From assembly GCA_020466095.1 (NCBI GenBank), contig CM035808.1:14277163-14341162 (forward strand): DNA of 64,000 nt. The letters are read 5' to 3'. Positions within the stretch are counted from its first letter, which is position 1. Each line of letters opens with the position of its first letter. The DNA is from Chlorops oryzae. Taxonomy: Eukaryota; Arthropoda; Insecta; Diptera; Chloropidae. Below are positions 60,263 to 64,000 of this stretch, piece by piece. A model generated the notes under the pieces. That model ran no database searches. It worked only from the letters and a program-made list of their open reading frames with translations, and was not told the DNA's origin. The translations under genes and the position numbers were made by a program.

Positions 60263-60806
60263 GCCCAAAATCCAACATTGCGAGAGCCCGATGCGAGAGC
60301 GCGAGACGAAACGCACACAAATTTCAATACATTCAATCATATGGTTCAAGCTCCAATGTATCGCACTGCGAGACCTCGTAGCGAGAAAATTTTGAAAAAT
60401 TGAATATTTCTCTTTGCGAGGCAATTTGACAGGTTAATGATGTTGCTATTTTTTCGAGTACTCGCTATTGGGTACTCGTTTAAACTAATAAAACAAAAAC
60501 TGTTCACTGTTCCGTGAAAAAGAGCTTTTAAAATATTTCGCGAGCTTTGGTTCATTTTGAAAATTTTTTGAAAATTTTTGAAAATTTTGAATTAAAATTT
60601 AAACTCAAGTGATAAAGTATAATTTTTATGAGTACTCGGTACTCGTTAGATTGGTACTCGGTTCAAATATTGCATTACTAGAAGCGAAAATATGCTATCA
60701 TCTGCGTGACGCAAAACTCTCATTGGAGATTGAAATGCGTCACGCAAAACATTTTCGTGACGTCGCGCACTCTCGCATCGGGCTCTCGCAATATTGGATT
60801 TTGGCC
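60263..60806. mobile_element. Nested inverted-repeat element in copy B
   Basis: Left GCCCAAAATCCAACATTGCG, then AGAGCCCGATGCGAGAG. The right end on the other strand is GGCCAAAATCCAATATTGCG, then AGAGCCCGATGCGAGAG. Nearly 40 bp of matched TIR. A possible 4-base TSD TTCA lies next to each end. Absent from copy A, so it inserted after the two copies separated. Confidence 0.65.
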
Positions 60807-60849
60807 TTCAGACATTTCGATAATGAAACAAATTTTGAAAATATCGATC

Positions 60850-61015
60850 ATTTAAACTATCGATTATGGAACCGATCGCTAATTTTGACTATCGATTATT
60901 GAACCTACCGGTTATTGAAAAATCGGTTATTAAAAATATCGATAACTGAACAAATCGATTGTTAAAACTATCGATTATGAAACCTATCGACTATCGATTA
61001 TCAAGCTATCGATAT
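60850..61015. repeat. Array of ATCGATTAT units
   Basis: Degenerate repeat of about 20 bp (AACTATCGATTATGGAACC and variants), roughly eight units. CGATA and TATCGAT cores are binding motifs of the fly factors BEAF-32 and DREF (established knowledge in Drosophila). Whether they act here is unknown. Confidence 0.65.
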
Positions 61016-61463
61016 CTCCCCAGCTCTATCGAGCCGGTGAAAAATCTTCAGAAATTCTGCCAGCCTTAAGTGTCCCATTTTACAAACCAAATGAGAATTA
61101 TAGGCGTCATGCTAAAAAAAATTTTCTATGCACTGATGCCAGAGCGAGGGGTTTTTTTCCGTTTTGAGGGATTTTTTCGATTTTACCTTTAACCAAAAAT
61201 CACTTCAAATGTTTACAAGGGAATTTTAATGGTCACTTTCCTAAACAAAACAGAAAAAATGGGATTTTTTTTCAATATCCAAGGGAAAAGAGTCACCAAA
61301 ATGTTGCCTAGATATACAATGTATGTAAATTGAGGAAGCATACTTTTGCACATAATTTAAAAAAAAAATTTTTAATTTAAGAAGAAATCTGAAATAACGA
61401 ATACCCATTTCGCAATACCTGATGTTACATAATAACAATGAAAATATGTGTTCCCCATTTCAG

Positions 61464-61680
61464 TACCTACAATTCTACGGCAAACTTCAAAAAAGGTAGC
61501 TACATAGAACTCGCCAATGGTGTCCTACGACGAGTGGAAGATATGCGCACGGAGGACTTCATACAATGCGCCGAACGTAGCCTCCATTTACAATTGGCCG
61601 AGTCCACAATTGTGAAGATTGACTCAACAAAGCCCCAAATTGTGGTGATCACATTCAGCTACGATCGAAATCGTTCAAAA
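61464..61680 (+). CDS. Atx-1: Ataxin-1 exon with first half of the AXH domain
   Basis: Acceptor CCATTTCAG at 61463, donor GTAAGC at 61681. The 217-nt exon reads STYNSTANFKKGSYIELANG, VLRRVEDMRTEDFIQCAERS and then KPQIVVITFSYDRNRSK. This matches the AXH pattern K-G-S-x-I-x-LANG-x-L-(K/R)(K/R)VED-(L/M)(K/R)TEDFIQ-x-AE. AXH mediates dimerisation, RNA binding and Capicua binding in Ataxin-1 (family knowledge). Frame intact; the exon ends in phase 0. Confidence 0.93.
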
Positions 61681-61786
61681 GTAAGCTTTTCATTTCAATT
61701 CATTTCTTTAGTATAACAGTATACATAGCAGTATAACAGTTTGAATTTTTCTATTATTATTATTATTTTTTTTTTTTATGTTTCAG

Positions 61787-62704
61787 GCGGACATTGAGGT
61801 TTCTCTAGAGCATCCATTTTTTGTATACGGTCAAGGTTGGGCATCGTGCGATCCTGAAAAATCGCACAAAGCTTTCGGCTTAAAATGCCAACGTCTTCAG
61901 GTCGGTGATATTTGTATATCACTAACACAGCGCACCACAGTTGCGGCACCCGCTGCGACAATTAAAACTGAAATTATTAGCAAAGAAATTAGTCCCAAAG
62001 ATGCTATGCGCTACGCACAAACAACAGAGATTCCAACAAATTGCGACGGACTAACCGTTCCAATGTCAATTAAATGCGAACTGCCGACCGTAATGCCGCC
62101 ACCGGCAATGGGTGCCCAGCAAGTACAACAATACACGCATCAAAGTAATGCTAATCCAACGATTGTGCATCGCGTGCCATCGGCACCACCACCGCTACAC
62201 TTTATGCCATGTCATTTGCCCACAACGTCGCTTCCGCCTCATCCCCACCAAATAACGTACGCCGACTTTCCGGACTTAGTTTCGGCTGCGGCCGCCTACA
62301 GCAGTGGCGCACACTTGCATCATCATCATCTGCCGACGGTGATGCCACCACCACCATCGCCGGATGCAATCAATGGATTTTACCAACAGACACAACAACT
62401 ATTTCTGCAAGGAAAAGTAACTGCTTCCGATTTAAGACTCCAATCAGCGTCATCATCGAGTGGCGCACTTAATTACTGCCCGCCTCGCAACTCACTCTTA
62501 CCTCCTCCACCTCCGCCGCCGCCGCCGACATCTCAATCACCAATGCTCGAGCATACGCAAGAGCAGCCCTTCGACGCAAGTATTGCCTCACGAAAGCGAC
62601 GCTGGTCTGCCCCAGACTGCGACGATGGCGACAATAGACGAGATCACTGCCAAAATTCAAATTCAAAGCTTTATAAATCGATCATAGCGCCTGTGACAAC
62701 ATGA
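61787..62704 (+). CDS. Atx-1: Ataxin-1 terminal exon: AXH end and C-terminal tail
   Basis: Acceptor TATGTTTCAG at 61786; stop TGA at 62702-62704; 305 residues. It completes AXH with ADIEVSLEHPFFVYGQGW, ASCDPEKSHKAFGLKCQRLQ and VGDICISLTQ. A Pro/His/Gln-rich low-complexity region of about 220 residues follows (PPPPPPPP near 62505). Then SRKRRWSAPDCDDGDN near 62589-62636, corresponding to the human Ataxin-1 RKRRWSAP segment (Ser776; overlapping NLS, 14-3-3 and U2AF65-binding motif; established knowledge). A putative sumoylation-like IKTEII (61963-61980) and IKCEL also occur. Frame intact, no lesion. Confidence 0.93.
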   Translation, partial: ADIEVSLEHPFFVYGQGWASCDPEKSHKAFGLKCQRLQVGDICISLTQRTTVAAPAATIKTEIISKEISPKDAMRYAQTTEIPTNCDGLTVPMSIKCELPTVMPPPAMGAQQVQQYTHQSNANPTIVHRVPSAPPPLHFMPCHLPTTSLPPHPHQITYADFPDLVSAAAAYSSGAHLHHHHLPTVMPPPPSPDAINGFYQQTQQLFLQGKVTASDLRLQSASSSSGALNYCPPRNSLLPPPPPPPPPTSQSPMLEHTQEQPFDASIASRKRRWSAPDCDDGDNRRDHCQNSNSKLYKSIIAPVTT

Positions 62705-64000
62705 ACAAGCAGCTTTTGGATATGCTGAAACCTCAATTCGGGGTTTTAGTGGACCCTAATTGTTTTTTTTTTTTATTTTTTTTTTTTTATTTAAGAAAGA
62801 CTGGTTTCTTCTGTTCTGTTCGGTTCTGTTCTGTTCCAGCGGTCACAGTGGAATGAGAGCTTCAAGTATTAGCGCAAGTTGAATTCCGTTGATCTCAGTT
62901 TTTCATATATGGGAAAGCAGAGTATAACTTTTAGATAAATATATATATATAAACTAAATATGAAAGTAAAACGTTCAAAACGAATAATGAAGGCACAGTC
63001 CGAAAAAAAAAAATATATATATATAAATATTTATATATAAACATATATGTGTGTTATATGTTGCAACGAATCGAAAACAATATCAAATTGACTGTTTGAA
63101 AAAAAAAGTAATTATTATTGGGGCGACAGAAGATATTTCCATTGAGCGCCTAAAAATATGCATTTCAATATTGAAAGAAAAGGTGTATAATGAATTCAGT
63201 CGATTTTTAATTATTTTTTTTAATTTACTTAATGAACATACCCATCAAAAGGAAGAGATTTTGTCAGTCATAATATTCAATACGCAGTTAAATTTCAATT
63301 GAATATATTTTATTACATTAAAAAATGCTGCTTGATCTTCAACTCCTTAAGTGGTCATAGGCCTCTATCAAATGTTTGCTAATCAATTTTTCCCATAAGT
63401 ATGCTTAAAATTATAAAAATCACAAAATCCGAGCCCTAGATAAGCCTTCATGTATTATTAATAATTTTGTTTTTTACTTCATGAGCCTATGTACGTCACG
63501 AACAAGGAATGAAATATGTCAGTGTAGCAGGATAAATATTCAGCTCAGATTAATATTAATATGAATAAATAACTTGATTGCTGAGTCTTACTCTGTGATA
63601 CATAGGCCTCAGTACATACTTTCTGTTGCCGCAATAATTATAATTTTTAAATTATATCTCGTCTGTTAGCTTTGGTGAATTATGAGAAAGCCCTCGTATA
63701 TGAATTCTATTTTTTTGTTATGAAAATATAATATATATTTGATAAATAAATGTTCTTATTTGTAAATAGTTAGAGATACGTTCTCATAAGTTATTTTTTT
63801 TTTTTTTTGTTGATCATTAACTTGAAACCTCTAAAGTGCTATTTTTTGTAGTACAGATTTAAATAAATGAATAATTATTATGTATAAAGATGAAATTTAA
63901 TTCAGCGATTTTAAGTCGTTCAATAATTAAGTAATAAAAGCAGACTGCAAGCAAACCCACTGAAGCCATAAAAATTTCTCAGTTCAACTTGAATGCCTCC
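62705..64000 (+). other. Ataxin-1 3' UTR and flank
   Basis: A/T-rich, with a (GTTCT)n patch at 62808-62838 and (AT)n at 62939-62951 and 63014-63046. AATAAA-type signals occur several times (for example near 63744 and 63861), so no single poly(A) site is chosen. No downstream gene is seen before the window ends. Confidence 0.5.

Larger units (their letters stand above)
60086..61310 (+). mobile_element. Composite repeat, copy B
   Basis: The start (AGAGCTGAAGAAACAATCGA) has an inverted partner at 61028 (AGAGCTGGGGAGATATCGAT on the other strand), giving an inner TIR element of about 940 bp. The homology with copy A (5882-7113) continues past it for 270 bases (61045-61310). The interior holds a separate inverted repeat (60263-60806) and an array of ATCGATTATxGAACC units (60850-61010). 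Confidence 0.65.
56702..61463 (+). other. Ataxin-1 large intron (4.76 kb)
   Basis: Donor ATCAG then GTGAGTCG, acceptor CCCCATTTCAG. Phase 2: the AG at the end of the first exon plus T gives Ser. The intron holds a SINE (56857-57035), two TIR elements (58676-59058 and 59121-59287), and the composite repeat copy B (60086-61310). Remaining parts, including 57045-58670 and 59290-60085, are A+T-rich and show no exon. Confidence 0.8.

Overview
The window looks like a stretch of nuclear chromosome from a higher fly (Diptera, Brachycera), probably an acalyptrate such as a tephritid. That placement is inference. It rests on an insect odorant receptor (7tm_6 family), fly-like small introns, A+T-rich intergenic DNA with long homopolymers, and arthropod core-promoter motifs. 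Gene density is very low: about 5 kb of 64 kb can be assigned to genes with confidence.

Three genes are clear. (1) 23.6-24.6 kb, + strand: the fly orthologue of AMMECR1, three coding exons joining to an intact 261-residue protein. (2) 27.5-28.8 kb, - strand: a single-exon odorant receptor of about 416 residues with a well-spaced TATA/Inr promoter and one frameshift inside the region of its second membrane segment. (3) 55.2-62.7 kb, + strand: an Ataxin-1 orthologue. Its AXH domain is split over two exons and its C-terminal segment carries a mammalian-like RKRRWSAP motif. Its long N-terminal exon is rich in Asn, His and Gln and needs three frame changes to be read through. A possible 3' terminal exon of an unidentified gene lies at 53.53-53.64 kb, and a promoter-like site with Inr and DPE lies at 35.04 kb.

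Most of the rest is a dense layer of small transposon relics. Many can be delimited by terminal inverted repeats (TIRs) and target-site duplications (TSDs). They include TA-flanked Tc1/mariner/pogo-type MITEs (three copies of one family), an element with an 8-bp-TSD hAT-type MITE inserted in it, TAA/TTA-flanked Harbinger-type MITEs, a TTAA-flanked family, tRNA-derived SINEs, a hAT transposase remnant, and a reverse-transcriptase remnant of the Jockey/I type. Nested insertions are visible at 2.3-2.9 kb, 37.0-37.9 kb, 46-47 kb and 60.1-61.3 kb.

Region by region: 0-5 kb holds MITE relics; 5.2-5.6 kb an RT remnant; 5.9-7.1 kb a composite repeat with an ATG-rich satellite inside; 7.6-10 kb two diverged direct copies of a segment of about 0.9 kb; 10.4-11 kb a tandem repeat; 12.4-12.9 kb a pyrimidine tract; 13-21.3 kb MITEs; 21.4-25.2 kb AMMECR1; 25.3-27.3 kb repeats; 27.5-28.85 kb the odorant receptor; 30.6-31.6 kb a TIR element and a purine tract; 35-35.9 kb promoter-like DNA; 37-39 kb nested MITEs; 42.5-43.0 kb a second purine tract; 45.9-47.9 kb hAT and other TIR elements; 49.5-53 kb a SINE and minisatellites; 53.5-62.7 kb the orphan exon and Ataxin-1, whose large intron is itself full of MITEs; 62.7-64 kb the Ataxin-1 3' flank.

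The three genes show no common pathway. Single-base breaks in two of them, next to intact splice sites, promoter or domains, suggest either residual assembly error or recent decay.
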